Positions 46,243 through 59,550 of a stretch of DNA of 64,000 nucleotides are shown piece by piece. A model generated the notes under the pieces. That model was not told where the DNA came from and did not search any database. It saw only the letters and a list, made by a program, of their open reading frames with translations. Numbering within the stretch: the stretch's first letter is position 1; every line of letters begins with the position of its first letter. The stretch is taken from the NCBI GenBank assembly GCA_958295665.1, contig OY282558.1, positions 353,009,034 to 353,073,033 of the forward strand, read 5' to 3'. This stretch comes from Tipula vernalis (lineage: Eukaryota > Arthropoda > Insecta > Diptera > Tipulidae). The position numbers and the translations under genes are program-made.

Positions 46243-47259
46243 ATGGGACAAAATTCAAAACAAAACGACTTGACCAAAATTAAAGAACAGTTTGAAAGCG
46301 ATTCAAATAAACTATCAGGATTATTAGAAAAAATTAAGTTAGAGCAAATACAAAATAAAAACCTCCAAAAATTAAAAATGGCAAATATTAAAGAAATTTT
46401 AGAAATTTTCGACGTAGATAAAATTACTAAGAATATTTTACCCTACGATGGAAGTAAAACAGACTTAGTACGATTCCTAGATTCTGTAGATAATACGATT
46501 CAAATTTGCCGAAATTTAGACAAAAATTCGGAACATTATAAAATCATAGTATCTAACATTAGAAGTAAAATTATAGGTATAGCTAGTAATTCTTTAATAA
46601 CACATAATGTAAATACAACAAATTGGAAAGAGATAAAAGAACATTTAGTGAATAAATATGCTGATAGCAGAGACGAATCAAACTTACAGTTTGAACTATA
46701 CAGTCTCGTCAGAAATAATTTATCACCTCAAAATTTGTTCGATAAAATCCAAAATCTGTTGACCTTACTAATTAATCAAGTCAAACTTCACAACGATAAT
46801 CAAGAAATTATCGCTCATCAAATTAAACAATACAATCAAGTTGGTTTAACAATTTTTACCGCAGGTCTAAAAGAACCTCTAGGAGGCAGAATTAGATCTA
46901 TGCAACCTAAAAATCTCATAGAAGCACTTGAATTTATTACTAAGGAGCAAAACATTAACAAATTAAAATATAACAACCAATCAACAAGTAGTAATTACTC
47001 GTATAATAACAACAACAAAATCAAACAAGAATCTTATAAAACTACGGAAAATAATAATACCAACAATCAAAAATCAAGTAACAACAAAAATTACAGCCCT
47101 AACTATAAACCAAACTATACTCCTAATATTAAGAAATTTCAAAATAATTACATGAACAACAAATCGCCGGAAACTAATGATAATACCCAAACCAAAAGAG
47201 AAATTAAAACCGAACATTTTAACATTGAAACGGAAATCAATGATGAGATTTTTAATTAA
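46243..47259 (+). CDS. Errantivirus gag
   Basis: 338 codons, fully open. It begins MGQNSKQNDLTKIKEQFESD. The N-terminal third is charged and probably helical, followed by a capsid-like region (ILPYDGSKTDLVRFLDSVDN, then a WKEIKEHLVNKYADSRDESN stretch at about residues 125-150). An Asn/Lys/Tyr-rich tail (residues about 245-310) replaces a zinc knuckle, as is usual for errantivirus Gag. Its start is the first Met in a long open frame, about 480 bp after the LTR. The 3' end overlaps pol. Confidence 0.92.
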   Translation: MGQNSKQNDLTKIKEQFESDSNKLSGLLEKIKLEQIQNKNLQKLKMANIKEILEIFDVDKITKNILPYDGSKTDLVRFLDSVDNTIQICRNLDKNSEHYKIIVSNIRSKIIGIASNSLITHNVNTTNWKEIKEHLVNKYADSRDESNLQFELYSLVRNNLSPQNLFDKIQNLLTLLINQVKLHNDNQEIIAHQIKQYNQVGLTIFTAGLKEPLGGRIRSMQPKNLIEALEFITKEQNINKLKYNNQSTSSNYSYNNNNKIKQESYKTTENNNTNNQKSSNNKNYSPNYKPNYTPNIKKFQNNYMNNKSPETNDNTQTKREIKTEHFNIETEINDEIFN

Positions 47260-50200
47260 TAGCCTTGGAAAATCTACTATATTCAATATAGAAAACATAT
47301 CTAAACTACCATTTATAACTCTGTCAATCGACAAAAAAATCCTAAAATTTCTTATCGACACGGGGGCCGATAAATCGTACATCAGCCCTGATGTCGTAGA
47401 CAAAAACTTTCGAACACCTACTGATTTAAATATAACCAGTTTGTTCAACTCTACCACTATTAATGAAAAAACAATCATAAAATTTAACGAATTCAACCAC
47501 CCTATAGAATTATTTATACTAAAATTTCATAAATTTTATGATGGTCTAATAGGCTACGAAAACTTAACAAAGCTTAACGCTAACGTTTTATTAGAAACAA
47601 TGCAATTAAAAAGCCCCAATTTCTCACTAAAATTACACGACAAAATACAGTCATGTATCAAACCATTCTTCTTAAACGCTCTGGAAAAAGTAATAATAAG
47701 AGCACCAGTTTCAATAAAAAACGGTGAATTCTACATTAAACCAATAAAAATACAAGAAGGAGTTTACATCCAAGAAGGGATTTACAAAACTCATTCACCA
47801 CACTTGGCATATGTAGAAATAATCAATCAATCAAATAACAGTAAAGAAATTTTCTTAATTCAACCAATAATTGTCGAAGAATTGAATCAATATCATGAAA
47901 TCAATTTTCATACATCCCAGGAACAAAATTCCATCCAAAATATTGAATCTAAACTAGATCTAGCTAATCTAAATAGGGAAGAAAAAAAAGAAATCGTAAA
48001 ACTTTGTAATAAGTTCGAAGATACTTTTCACGACGATAAAAATAAGTTAACATTCACACATAATGTCAAGCATAAAATTAATCTTAATAATGAAAAACCA
48101 GTATATGTCAAACAATATCGACATCCTGAACACCAAAAAAGTGAAATAAAAAACGAAATCAACAAACTACTATCAAATGGAATAATACGTCCTTCATATT
48201 CACCTTGGAGTAGCCCAATATGGTTAGTTCCAAAGAAGAGCGATTCCCAGGGTAATAAAAAGTGGCGTCTCGTAGTCGACTATCGCCAACTCAATAGCCA
48301 AACGATAGACGATCGATACCCACTCCCAAATATTTCAAATATACTAGACAAACTTGGAAAAGCTAATTATTTTTCCACTATCGATCTTGCGGCGGGTTTT
48401 CACCAAATTCAAATCCACCCAGACGATATATCAAAAACAGGGTTTAGTGTCGAATCAGAACACTATGAATTCTTAAGGATGCCCTTCGGTTTGAAGAATG
48501 CTCCGAGCACTTTTCAACGAATCATGGACAATATCCTTGGAGAATTACAAGGTAACCACGTTCTGTGCTACATGGATGATATTATCGTGTTTTCCACTAG
48601 TTTACAGGAACACATTATAGACCTTCAAAAAGTATTTATAAAATTGCGCAACGCAAATTTAAAAATACAACTAGACAAAACGCACTTTTGTCAAAAACAG
48701 ATTGGATTTCTCGGGCACATAATTACACCCGAAGGCGTCAAGCCAAATCCATCAAAAATTGAAGCTATAAAAAATATTAATCTACCTAAAACCCAAAAAG
48801 AAATAAAATCATTTCTTGGCTTAATTGGTTACTACCGAAAATTCATCAAGGATTTCGCAAAAATAACCAAGCCACTAACAAGTTGTCTAACGAAAAAATC
48901 AAAAATTGTAATTGACGACAATTACAAAAATTGTTTCGAACAATGTAAAACATTACTAACGAATGAACCAATTTTAAAATACCCTGATTTCGAAATTCCT
49001 TTTACGTTAACAACCGATGCAAGCAACTTCGCCATAGGAGCAATCCTTAGCCAAGGTGAAATAGGTAAAGATTTACCTATAGCATATGCATCGCGTACAC
49101 TATCAAAAACCGAGACAAACTATGCGACTATCGAGAAAGAACTCCTAGCCATAGTTTGGGGTGTAAAATATTTTCGGCCATATTTATATGGAAGAAAATT
49201 TAAGATAGTCACAGATCACAAACCGTTGGTATGGTTATTTAACGCCAAGGATCCGACGAGCAAAATCGTCAGATGGAGACTTCGGCTCGAGGAGTACGAC
49301 TATGAAATCCTGTACAAGAAAGGAACCTCGAATACCAACGCAGATGCTCTATCTCGTATAGAAATTAACGAATGTTTAGCAAATAAAAAATTCAAATATC
49401 CCGAAACAATAGATTCGATAAAACAAATAAATTCAAATGAATATTCTAAACCCGTAGAAAATTCACTAGGTACCCAAGTCAGCAAAGACAATAAAAACAA
49501 ACCACACGAAATTAACATGTTACAACTCATGGAAAATTTTGAAACTCTGGATATTAGCGAACCCATGGATAAAATAGTTAATATCCCTGAGACATTAACA
49601 CCAATAAATAACTTCAAACGTCAAATCGAAATTCTAGTCGACGAGGATTTCGAAACGATAAATGAAAGATTTAAAATAAAATTCAGCAAATACAAACAAT
49701 ATACAATCAGGAAAAAGAAATATACACCTGAAGATATTAAGTATTTAGCGGAGAAATATATTAATAATACCATCTCAGCAATTAAAACTGATGATGAAAC
49801 AATTAAAATATTCAACGATTATTTCAAACAAAATCCAAATTTAAAAATAGTCAGATCTAAAATCTCACTAGAAGATATCACAGATCATGACAAACAGCAA
49901 GAAATAATCAAAACAACTCATATACCATATCATAGAGGTATAATCGAGAATTTTGAAAAAATAAAAAAGTTTTATTTTTTCCCTAATCTAAAGCAAAAAA
50001 TCACTAGATTTGTGAACAATTGCGATGTTTGTAAACTCAACAAATATGAGCGCAAACCTATTAATCTCAAATTTCAAATTTCCCCAACACCAAACGGACC
50101 AATGGAAATACTCCATTGCGATACCTTCGTGTTGAGATCTAAAACATTCCTTACGATTATGGATACATTTTCCAAATTTATCTCCATTTTCGAATTGCCT

Positions 50201-50947
50201 AATCGGAAATCTCAAACCATAATCAGAATGTTTAGACAATTTTTCTCTCGAGAAGGAATGCCAAAGCAAATCACAATAGATTCAGCCACGGAATTCAACT
50301 CAAAAATATTCAATAATTTTATGAGTATGCACAATATAGAATTGCATACAACCACAGCTAAGTCATCTACAGGAAACAGTCCTATAGAGCGAGTCCATAA
50401 CACCTTAACGGAGCTAGTAAGGATAATTCATAGCGAAAATAAAGATATGCCAATATACGAGCTAATGGATGAAGCAACTTTTGCATATAATAATTCAATT
50501 CATAGTGCAACAAATCTCACACCATTCGAATTACACAAAGGGCATATAATTATAAAAAATATTCCAGAAAATTTGCCAGAACAATCGGACGAATTTCTAG
50601 AAACAATTCGTAAAAAATATCAACAAGTCGCAAAATATATTGCACAACTTCAATTACGAAATAAAACAAAAAATATTAAAGCACTCAACACTGAACGTGA
50701 TGAGCCAAGACAATTTTTCGAAAACGAAAAGATATTTGAAAAAACTACAACTAGGGACAAGTTAGTTCCAAAATACATAAAACATGTAGTTGAAAAAAAT
50801 AATGCAGTAACCGTAGATACTAATAAACGAAGAGTTCACAAACGTAAAATACGAAATTGTAACAAACACATCAATAAAGACAACATCTTATTGCAGGATA
50901 CTCCTGGATGCTCAAGGTCAAACGATAGAACACTTCGACCTCAGTAA
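47156..50947 (+). CDS. Errantivirus pol (protease, RT, RNase H, integrase)
   Basis: Open from 47156; the first Met is at 47177, but expression is expected by frameshifting from gag (overlap 47156-47259; pol lies in the +1 frame by my count). Residues counted from that Met: protease FLIDTGADKSYISP (about 57); RT with WRLVVDYRQLNSQ, FSTIDLAAGFHQIQ and the YMDDIIVFS box (about 465); RNase H TTDASNFAIGAILSQG (about 612) and TDHKPLVWLF; integrase HHCC finger (His near 915, CDVC near 950) and core with Asp in LHCDTFV (980), Asp in TIDSATEFNS (1034) and Glu in NSPIERVHN (1071). All catalytic residues are present, so the enzyme could be functional. Confidence 0.95.
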   Translation, partial: TTNRRKLMIIPKPKEKLKPNILTLKRKSMMRFLINSLGKSTIFNIENISKLPFITLSIDKKILKFLIDTGADKSYISPDVVDKNFRTPTDLNITSLFNSTTINEKTIIKFNEFNHPIELFILKFHKFYDGLIGYENLTKLNANVLLETMQLKSPNFSLKLHDKIQSCIKPFFLNALEKVIIRAPVSIKNGEFYIKPIKIQEGVYIQEGIYKTHSPHLAYVEIINQSNNSKEIFLIQPIIVEELNQYHEINFHTSQEQNSIQNIESKLDLANLNREEKKEIVKLCNKFEDTFHDDKNKLTFTHNVKHKINLNNEKPVYVKQYRHPEHQKSEIKNEINKLLSNGIIRPSYSPWSSPIWLVPKKSDSQGNKKWRLVVDYRQLNSQTIDDRYPLPNISNILDKLGKANYFSTIDLAAGFHQIQIHPDDISKTGFSVESEHYEFLRMPFGLKNAPSTFQRIMDNILGELQGNHVLCYMDDIIVFSTSLQEHIIDLQKVFIKLRNANLKIQLDKTHFCQKQIGFLGHIITPEGVKPNPSKIEAIKNINLPKTQKEIKSFLGLIGYYRKFIKDFAKITKPLTSCLTKKSKIVIDDNYKNCFEQCKTLLTNEPILKYPDFEIPFTLTTDASNFAIGAILSQGEIGKDLPIAYASRTLSKTETNYATIEKELLAIVWGVKYFRPYLYGRKFKIVTDHKPLVWLFNAKDPTSKIVRWRLRLEEYDYEILYKKGTSNTNADALSRIEINECLANKKFKYPETIDSIKQINSNEYSKPVENSLGTQVSKDNKNKPHEINMLQLMENFETLDISEPMDKIVNIPETLTPINNFKRQIEILVDEDFETINERFKIKFSKYKQYTIRKKKYTPEDIKYLAEKYINNTISAIKTDDETIKIFNDYFKQNPNLKIVRSKISLEDITDHDKQQEIIKTTHIPYHRGIIENFEKIKKFYFFPNLKQKITRFVNNCDVCKLNKYERKPINLKFQISPTPNGPMEILHCDTFVLRSKTFLTIMDTFSKFISIFELPNRKSQTIIRMFRQFFSREGMPKQITIDSATEFNSKIFNNFMSMHNIELHTTTAKSSTGNSPIERVHNTLTELVRIIHSENKDMPIYELMDEATFAYNNSIHSATNLTPFELHKGHIIIKNIPENLPEQSDEFLETIRKKYQQVAKYIAQLQLRNKTKNIKALNTERDEPRQFFENEKIFEKTTTRDKLVPKYIKHVVEKNNAVTVDTNKRRVHKRKIRNCNKHINKDNILLQDTPGCSRSNDRTLRPQ

Positions 50948-52473
50948 CGGAAAAGGCGTACTAGCTCTCCAACAAGGTAAAACCAGAATAATAGAAGCTT
51001 ATTCAAAATTATTCCATATTATCGAATTATCCGATATACGAAATAATGTAAACCAAATCAATAATGCCTTCAACGAAATAGTTCAAATGATGAATCATCT
51101 AAAAATCAGAGATATACAAGCAGTAATAGCGGAAAGAAGAATGAAAAAATTAGATTCCTCACTGTACAATATATTGCCCAATACCTAAAAAGTAGAAGCA
51201 AAAGAGGACTATTTAACCCTTTAGGAAGTTTTATAAAAGCAATAACAGGAAATCTAGATCAAGAAGATCTTACTGACATTCAATCATCAATAAAAAAGCT
51301 AGATAATGGTCAATACGAACTTATCGATAAATACAATGATCAAATTAAAATAAATAATCAATTAACAGATCAAAACATTTTATTAACAGAACATATTAAT
51401 AACCTAACTATAAAAATGAACACATGGATAAAATCAGCATCCATAACTAGCAAAAATTTAACAGAAGGAACATTTTTAAACCAATTATTTTTACAATTGT
51501 TCGACCAAATAGACATAGTTCAGGATCAAATAGACGAAGTTCACGAAATTTTAACTTTTTCTAAAATTAACGTAATTAGCAGACACATACTTGACAACGA
51601 GGAAATGGAATACATAACGTCAGAATTCGATAAAGATAATTTAAAAATTAATTCGGAAGAACAAATTTATTCTCTTTTAAAAATAAAAGCATTTTACAAT
51701 AATACTGACTTAGTAATAATCATAGAGATTCCACAATTTACTAACGAAACTTTTAACATGTGTAAAATCCAAACATATCCAGTAAAAAACCAAATTATTA
51801 ACCAACCTTATAACTACATAATCCTAAACTCCAATAATTATATGGTAATAAATAACATTTGCCCAACAATCGAGCAAATATTCATATGCGAGAAACAACA
51901 AATCTACCCAATAACCGGACACTGTATACCAGAGTTATTGAACAATCAAAACACGAGCTGCACAACACAATACATGGAGCCAGCTGAAGAAGTCAAACAA
52001 TTGGACGATGGATACCTTTACATATCATCACCTGAAGGATTATCAATTACATCAACATGCAATATGAAACAAGCACGAGTTAAAGGAATAAAACTAATCA
52101 AATATTCGCAATGCATAATCAACGCAAACAATAAAATATTTTCCAACACAAAAACTCAACGCAAGCAGAAACTAACATTAATACAACCTTTGGACAATAT
52201 CAACATAAATTTAACAACACAAGAATTTATCGATCTACCATTATTAACCGAGCAAACTATTCACAAATTGGATAGAATAGACAACAGAAGCAAATATATT
52301 CAAATTTACCAACATTCGATCGTTGCATTTACAATAACCATAATTTTAATTATAATACTAATTATTTTGTTTATTCACAGAAGAAATAAACAAACTTTCA
52401 AGAAATTTATTCTTCCAAAACTAATAACAACCCATAGGGATGGTTCAGAAGTCGAGGACAACTTCAGTCTTCC

Positions 52474-52481
52474 AAGGGAGG
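52474..52481 (+). promoter_or_regulatory. Polypurine tract of the errantivirus
   Basis: AAGGGAGG immediately before the 3' LTR, also within the env coding frame. It primes plus-strand DNA synthesis in LTR elements. Confidence 0.8.
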
Positions 52482-53220
<739 letters not shown>

Positions 53221-56040
53221 GTAAGTATTTATAAAACTATGTGATTGGTTAATTCGTGTGGCAGGTACCCCACCCTCTTGACGTACAGGTTCCAAAAGCT
53301 TCTCAATTCTCCGCTTTGACCATATAAACATACTGGCAAAAAAAAATTCCAAATCGGACAAGCCGTTCTCGATATCTCTACGAGATATCGTAGGTTCAGA
53401 CATCCAGACGTCCAGACAGACCGACGGACATATTTTTTTTTTTTTTTTTTTGTTTCTTCGAACTCAAGGGGTTTTAAAACAGCGAAAAAAGAGGTTTTGG
53501 ACCAACCAAATTTTTGCTTATTTTTTACAGGATTTCGATACTTTGGTCTTTTTAGACCGAAGTAATTAGGCAATGAAGTGTTATTTTATTTGTATTATTT
53601 GTGCTTTTTATCATAATCATATTTCTTATCGGTTGTGTGGGGATTTTAAGCTTCGGTATGCAGGAATCTTTGAACGTTTTCGTTTCTTAATTCCAAAGGA
53701 AGAATGATCTCGCGATCTCGAATTATTTTGCACGTACTAGAGTATAAGTACAAATTGGAATAAATTTTCGACAGCATTCTCGGTCCTAATAGGTGGTTGA
53801 ATTAAAACACTCTAAATGTGACAATTTCTTAACTGTACTAGCTAAACAAAACACGTCGAAAATAATTGGAATGAATTTTCTTTATCATAAAAACTATTTT
53901 GGTTTTCTGGTAGCGAAAATAAAAATTCAGAAGGTAGCCTGCATTTACTTACGTAGAACTATGTCTAGGTCATGTGTAGTATGAATGCTGGTCATGACTT
54001 TGTAAAATCACTGTTCTATTTTCTGCATGAAATTCAACAGAGCGTACTTCTACATTTTGTGATGCTGAGAGCGATACCGCCCCCCCCCCGCATTTTTGGG
54101 AATTTAATATTTAATAAATAAGTATAACTAAAAACAAGATTTTGGAAAACAAGATTTCGAGCCGCTCTCAGGCCAAGCACCAGTTCATAAGGCTCCGCCG
54201 CTAACATGCCATGAAAATACTAGTAGAAGATTATTAAGTTATTAAGCTCCCACATTCCTTCTGTAGAAAAGAAAATCAAGGCTAAATGAAATGTTAGCCT
54301 ATGAACTCGATTGAGTGCAACCCATAGCTTTGTTTCATCCGCCAAATAACAAATTCGTACGAACCTGCACTGTAGGGAGCCCTTTAAGAAATATGGGGCA
54401 TATTTGTCGTTTGAATCTCTCTGCGAGAGAGTTGTTTTACGATGAAATAGAAGCAGGTATAGTAAAAGACAAGGGGATTGTAATGTCATCGTCATAGGAA
54501 TAAATTGAAAGAAAAATATCGGTTAACAGAACCTTAACGAAAATAAGAAAAATTTTCATGGATAGGAAGTTCAATTCGTCTCAACTTGTAACTCTTGTCC
54601 TATACTGCAGACGAGGTTAAATAAATCATTTTCCGATTGGCCACGTCGAAACCCCTAATGGTGGTCTAAACCACCAATAAGGCAAGATTCAGCCAGCTTA
54701 TATATAACGTTAGAAATTAGAATTCGTGGCAAATTTACTATGGGAATTATTTATTTTTATTAGGAATTATATGGAAAAAGTTGATCATTTTAAGAAAAGG
54801 GGATTTTTACACCCTTATCTTAAAAAATGTTTTGATGCGGTTTTATTGACGAAGAACAGATGTAATGGTAGAAATATCAACCTAAATGGAGACTCGAACT
54901 ATATTAACGAAATATGCGCATTGCTCAGATAATAATATTTAAACTTTATGTAACTTTGTTTCTGCACGGAAAAAAGTTAGGTGGGGGTTTTAAGGATCAA
55001 TGACAAGTAATCATACTGTCTAGGAAATTCTGATTTTGTCGCTAAATTTTTTGGCGCCACAGAGAATATTTTTTTAAAAAGTTGATACGCCATATCCATT
55101 GTGGCCGAGTTTCAAAATTCCCTTTTCCAGAATTTAAACCGCAAGCAATTTGTTTTGAAAGTTTCTCAGAAAAAGTCAAAAGTGGATTATATAGAAGATG
55201 GATTTTGTCTGGTCAGGAAGTATTTTCTCAAAATGGATCGTGAGGTAATGGATTTCGTGAGTAAATCTAATGTAATAAAACAAGAAACTAAGTTTGATAA
55301 GAGTATTAGCTCTTCTGAAATTGAGCTTTGCTAGAAGTTATGAATAATTCTTGCGAAGGAAAACCTTTTATGTGAGGGGCTAGGCTTTTGATGTTCAAAA
55401 TTAAACGAGATTTTCAAAGTTTTGCTTATTGCTTTGCGTTGCTTGACTTTGAGTTGCAATAAGTTAAACATTTTCTAACATAGGGCGAAATTTTCCGGAA
55501 CTCTAAACATGCTTTAAGAATACCAGATTATTTGCTTTTATCAAGATTATTGAGGATCGTAATTTTACTTTTTGATAACGATTTTGAGGTGTTGGCTTGG
55601 CTTCCCTATCGTTCAAAATATTCGAGTCTTAGGGTGGACGTGCATAATTGACGTTACTTGCTAAGAAGTTTTCGGAATTTTTGGAGAACTGATTTTGTGT
55701 TGCATAATGTTCCGTGGTGATTTATGAATAGTACTTGCTGTTGACTTTCGAACCTATTGAGTCCGAAGAAGGTTTTCTGTCGTTCTTGACTTTGCAGCTA
55801 GCCCTTCGATGTTCTTTTGTCCGTTAGTGCACGCTTCCACTGTAATATTATTTGAACATTTCCATATCGGAGTATTGAAAAATATCAAAAATGTGCTGTG
55901 CCGGCAATCTAAATAATAGATTAGAAGTTGATTATTTAAAAATTTTACAAATCCATCGTTTTGACCATCTCAAATAAAGACACTATCACAACAAGTAAAG
56001 GAATTTTAAATTCTAATTTCATTTTATTGACAATTGAAAA
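53221..56040. other. No gene that can be supported
   Basis: 2.8 kb. 53300-53460 contains CGATATCTCTACGAGATATCG and a CCAGACGTCCAGACAGACCG tract followed by a 20-T run, looking like a transposon end of unknown type. A run of ten C lies at about 54082-54091. Open frames at 54315-54497, 54726-54932 and 55101-55334 have no similarity I recognise. Confidence 0.4.
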
Positions 56041-56076
56041 CAATAGAACAATTTTTTATTTCTATAAACAAAAAAA

Positions 56077-57912
56077 TTAAATATTATCACAGATCATATT
56101 TATAAACCATTCACATTCTCCATAAACTCTCCAATTCTCAATATTCTCAGCATCTTCTTGAACCCTCCTCTCTTCTTCCAACTGGTTTTCCATTATTTCT
56201 CGCTGCTGTTCAATTTCCCGTTCTTGTGCAGCAGCAATTACTTCAGCCAATTCTCTTTCATACAAAACATTATCTTCCTCAGTTAGGGTATTCACAGAAT
56301 CTTCTTCAACCGGTTCGTCCGAATCGTGCGGAGCATCAGGATCGTCTAGCAAATTTTAGTACAACAAAAATATATCCACACAATTTTAGAGATACACTTT
56401 TAATTACACTTACCAACATATAAATGATTCGATGAATTTAAATTTGGTAATTTTTTTATAAGATCTAATGTAATTCCCGACACAAAGCAACTAATATGAA
56501 GTTCTTCTAAATCCTTTAAATTTGTTATGTTAAACTCATCAGAACTTTCGATAAATTTCTAAAATATCAAAAATACTGTGTCAAATACACAAATCTGATA
56601 TAATATCACGATGTGTTATAACACCAATATACACGCACCGAGTTGATAGTTTGTCGCTCTTCAAAATCAACCCGCAGCAAGCGAAGCTTTTGCAAATGTT
56701 GAAAAATTGGCATACAATCATGCGTTTTTAGAACGTAAATGATGAGTTCTCGTAAATTTTTATAATTTGTACAAATTTGTATTAAATTTATGTGGCTAAC
56801 ATTGTTCAAGCGTAATTTGGTTAAATAGTCTAGCGGTTGACTTAGCATCTCGTCAACTTGTTGTTCCACGTGTGAATGCAAATCTAAATTTCGGAGCTCC
56901 TTTAGTTGGCCAATGTACCGCAAATTAAGTGCATCGAAATTTTCCAATTTCAATTCTTCTAGAAATTTCATATAATTACAAATGTCCCTCAATTGATCCT
57001 CGTTGGTTGATTTCATGCGCAATTTTTTCAATCCCATAAAATTCTTGCAAAACTGTTTGAAATAAAAATTATAGAAAGTTGGTGAAATTTCGCTTATATT
57101 TAGTGATTCGAGTTGCAGTCGATCGATGTATGCCATTCTCGTAAAAAATGTGGCCGTGTCCTTTTCCTCGATACTGTTAATCAGTAGATGACGCAAATTT
57201 TGTGTGTTCCATTCTGTTGCTAATCCATGGAGAATATAATTCATCATGATATCACGATTATCTTGCAACGACTCATCTTCGTTGAACAATAGAGTTTCAA
57301 CTTGAACATATTTTAGGATTTGGTATATACCTTCGAACTCATCGTAACATATTCGCAGGCGGAGTACTTCAATACGGCGTAAATTTGCCAAAATCGCATT
57401 TCGCAGTCGTTTCAATCGCTTGAACGGCCAAAAATTTTTCGTACTAAGCAAATTGTGTGTGTCATTGATTCGCAATCGTTTCAAATTTGGTAGATAGGCT
57501 AACATCTCGTACAATTGATTCAGTCGCCACTTGGGTATATCGTAATATATTTCCTCAATGAAATAACCAAATTTTCTAAAAAACATACGATAATCAAAAC
57601 CACTGAATGCCATTGAACGTATATACAATTTGTTGAATGGTCGCTCAATATAATTTATATCGATTGGGTCCGAATCCGAAATTAATATCAATTCAATTCT
57701 ACGTGCAAGTATTGGATCACAAGATGCATAATACCACGATTTACAGGTTAGAACAGCCTCTCGAAATTCTTCCATATCCAAATACTTTAATATATTAGCA
57801 ATCACCTAAAATTAAATGAGAACACAAATATTTTAACGGCGTGGAATCTCAAAACGCACCAGTATTTATTTACATGTGACGGGAGTAATGAAAAATTTGG
57901 ATTCTCAGCCAT
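56077..57912 (-). CDS. F-box/leucine-rich-repeat protein with acidic coiled tail, four exons
   Basis: Minus-strand exons 57874-57912, 56639-57805, 56414-56558 and 56077-56345 join in frame to about 539 aa. Introns are 68, 80 and 68 bp with GT...AG ends (phases 0, 0, 1). The F-box (residues about 10-48) reads LPSHVIANILKYLDMEEFRE followed by AVLTCKSWYYASCDP. Leucine-rich repeats follow (LPNLKRLRINDTHN, LRRIEVLRLRICYDEF, LRHLLINSIEEKD, LEELKLENFDALNL, LRNLDLHSH, LTKLRLNNVSHINL, LRELIIYVL). The last exon gives a Glu-rich probable coiled coil absent from the paralogue. Predicted SCF ubiquitin ligase substrate receptor; target unknown. Exon 1 was chosen because it supplies the Leu-Pro of the F-box in phase. 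A poly-A signal (AATAAA on the minus strand) lies near 56060. Confidence 0.88.
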
Positions 57913-59550
57913 GTTTATCGTAATAGCAAAAATAAAATCAGCATACACAAAACATCCACAATAATAAAAACAAAGTGTCAAAACCACTTATACGCTGTAC
58001 AAATCAACTGTTTTCGATTTACAAATTTCAAGACGTTCACCAACACAGTAATAACTTTGAGCACGTGCTCTCACAAAATCACAATTAATCGACTTTTGTA
58101 AGTAATATTGTAACACTTTTTTTTACGTTAATGCACAACAATAACATACACAATACTATTATTACGTACGGGTGGAAAATCCTTGGAAAATTGTTGGATG
58201 TGTGTATGTCTGTTTCATGTAAGTGGAAAAATAATTTTGGCGTCATCATGAGTTGTCGTATTGGGGAGATGTTTTTGTTTTTGTTTTGGCCAGAACATGT
58301 TTGGAGAATTTATAGTGTACATACATAACATTGTCGGAGAGAAAAGCAATACAATAAAAAAAATATTTTTAGATTTTCCATTTGGATACAGGGTGATGAT
58401 TGATAATTTTCCGAGTCTGCGTATTTCGCGTCACAATACTTACATACATATCCATCAAATTTTCTCCGTAAATTCCATTTATTATTTTGTAAATCAAAAT
58501 TTTAACATGCGGTTATTGAGCAGGGTAGTAATATTTATGAAGTGACATCATTAAGGCAGTACTCGGTTTATTTTAGAAAATATATTTTCTTTACTGTCAA
58601 TTGATTATTATATCAAAATTTTAATTTCGAATAGGAAATAAATTAATTGAAGCTACTATACAATGGTACAGTATTTGTAACCGGTCGACAAATAATACAG
58701 AATTAAGGCGAAATCAAAATTGTTGTACATTTGATTCAATTAACTAATAAGAATTTCGCTGTGGCCCTTGAAAAAGATAATTTTGGAAGTAGAAAGCGGT
58801 TTCGAGTTAAATTTTGGTAGAATGAGGACGAGAGTTGGTATCAAATTCAAGGTTAATCAAGAACGATCTAGAAGTTGCGACTTTCATAAATACCGCACCA
58901 CAGATATACTCGTACTAGCGATTGAAAGAATTTTACATTACCATGTGAAAGCTTAAAGGACTTTTATGATGATTTAGCTTAACTTTGACCTGAACCCCGA
59001 CCAATTGGAATGAAAAAGGCGGATAAAGAGTTTTGACACTAAATGTCCCGAAACCAAAAATATAAATAAAACGTTATAAATTCAAAAGTGATCTTATCCA
59101 GGGGATTTTTCCTTTTTCTATAGGTTTTCCTCGACAGAAAGTTGGCAACCCTACCTGACGATGAAGTGCTTCATTTCTAAATACCAATATACTACTTGTT
59201 ATTGCAAAAAAAAATATACATATTTCACTACCACGAGCCGGATTGTTCATTACATAATTTATACAATGGTCAAAAAATTTTAAATATGTTTTAGTTATAA
59301 GGAATAATTTTTGTATATAAACCACGTTACTTGCCAAATAAAACAGACTACCTTTTGAGTATAGCTTAAGCGTTATTATCTTCTCAAGCTAGAGTTCCCC
59401 GACCCACTGTAAGTTCTCTAGCTTTCAACAAGAACTCGTCTGAGGTTAATTAACGAAGTACATCAAATGGAACATCAATTAAAATAACACATCGAATTGA
59501 GCGAACAAATAAATAAGCTCTAAACAAACTATATAAAGGACTCTCAAACC
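57913..59550. other. No gene seen
   Basis: Upstream region of the minus-strand F-box gene and beyond. The first 150 bp presumably hold its promoter, but no TATA box or initiator was convincing. Short open frames further on show no motif. Confidence 0.45.

Noticed and set aside
53229..53573. Overlapping minus-strand frames that look coding
   Set aside because: The segment contains palindromic and simple-repeat DNA and a poly-T run that is translated as poly-Lys; no family similarity.
54315..55334. Three small plus-strand frames (54315-54497, 54726-54932, 55101-55334) as host genes
   Set aside because: No motifs, no splice or poly-A context, and no relation to the neighbouring F-box gene.
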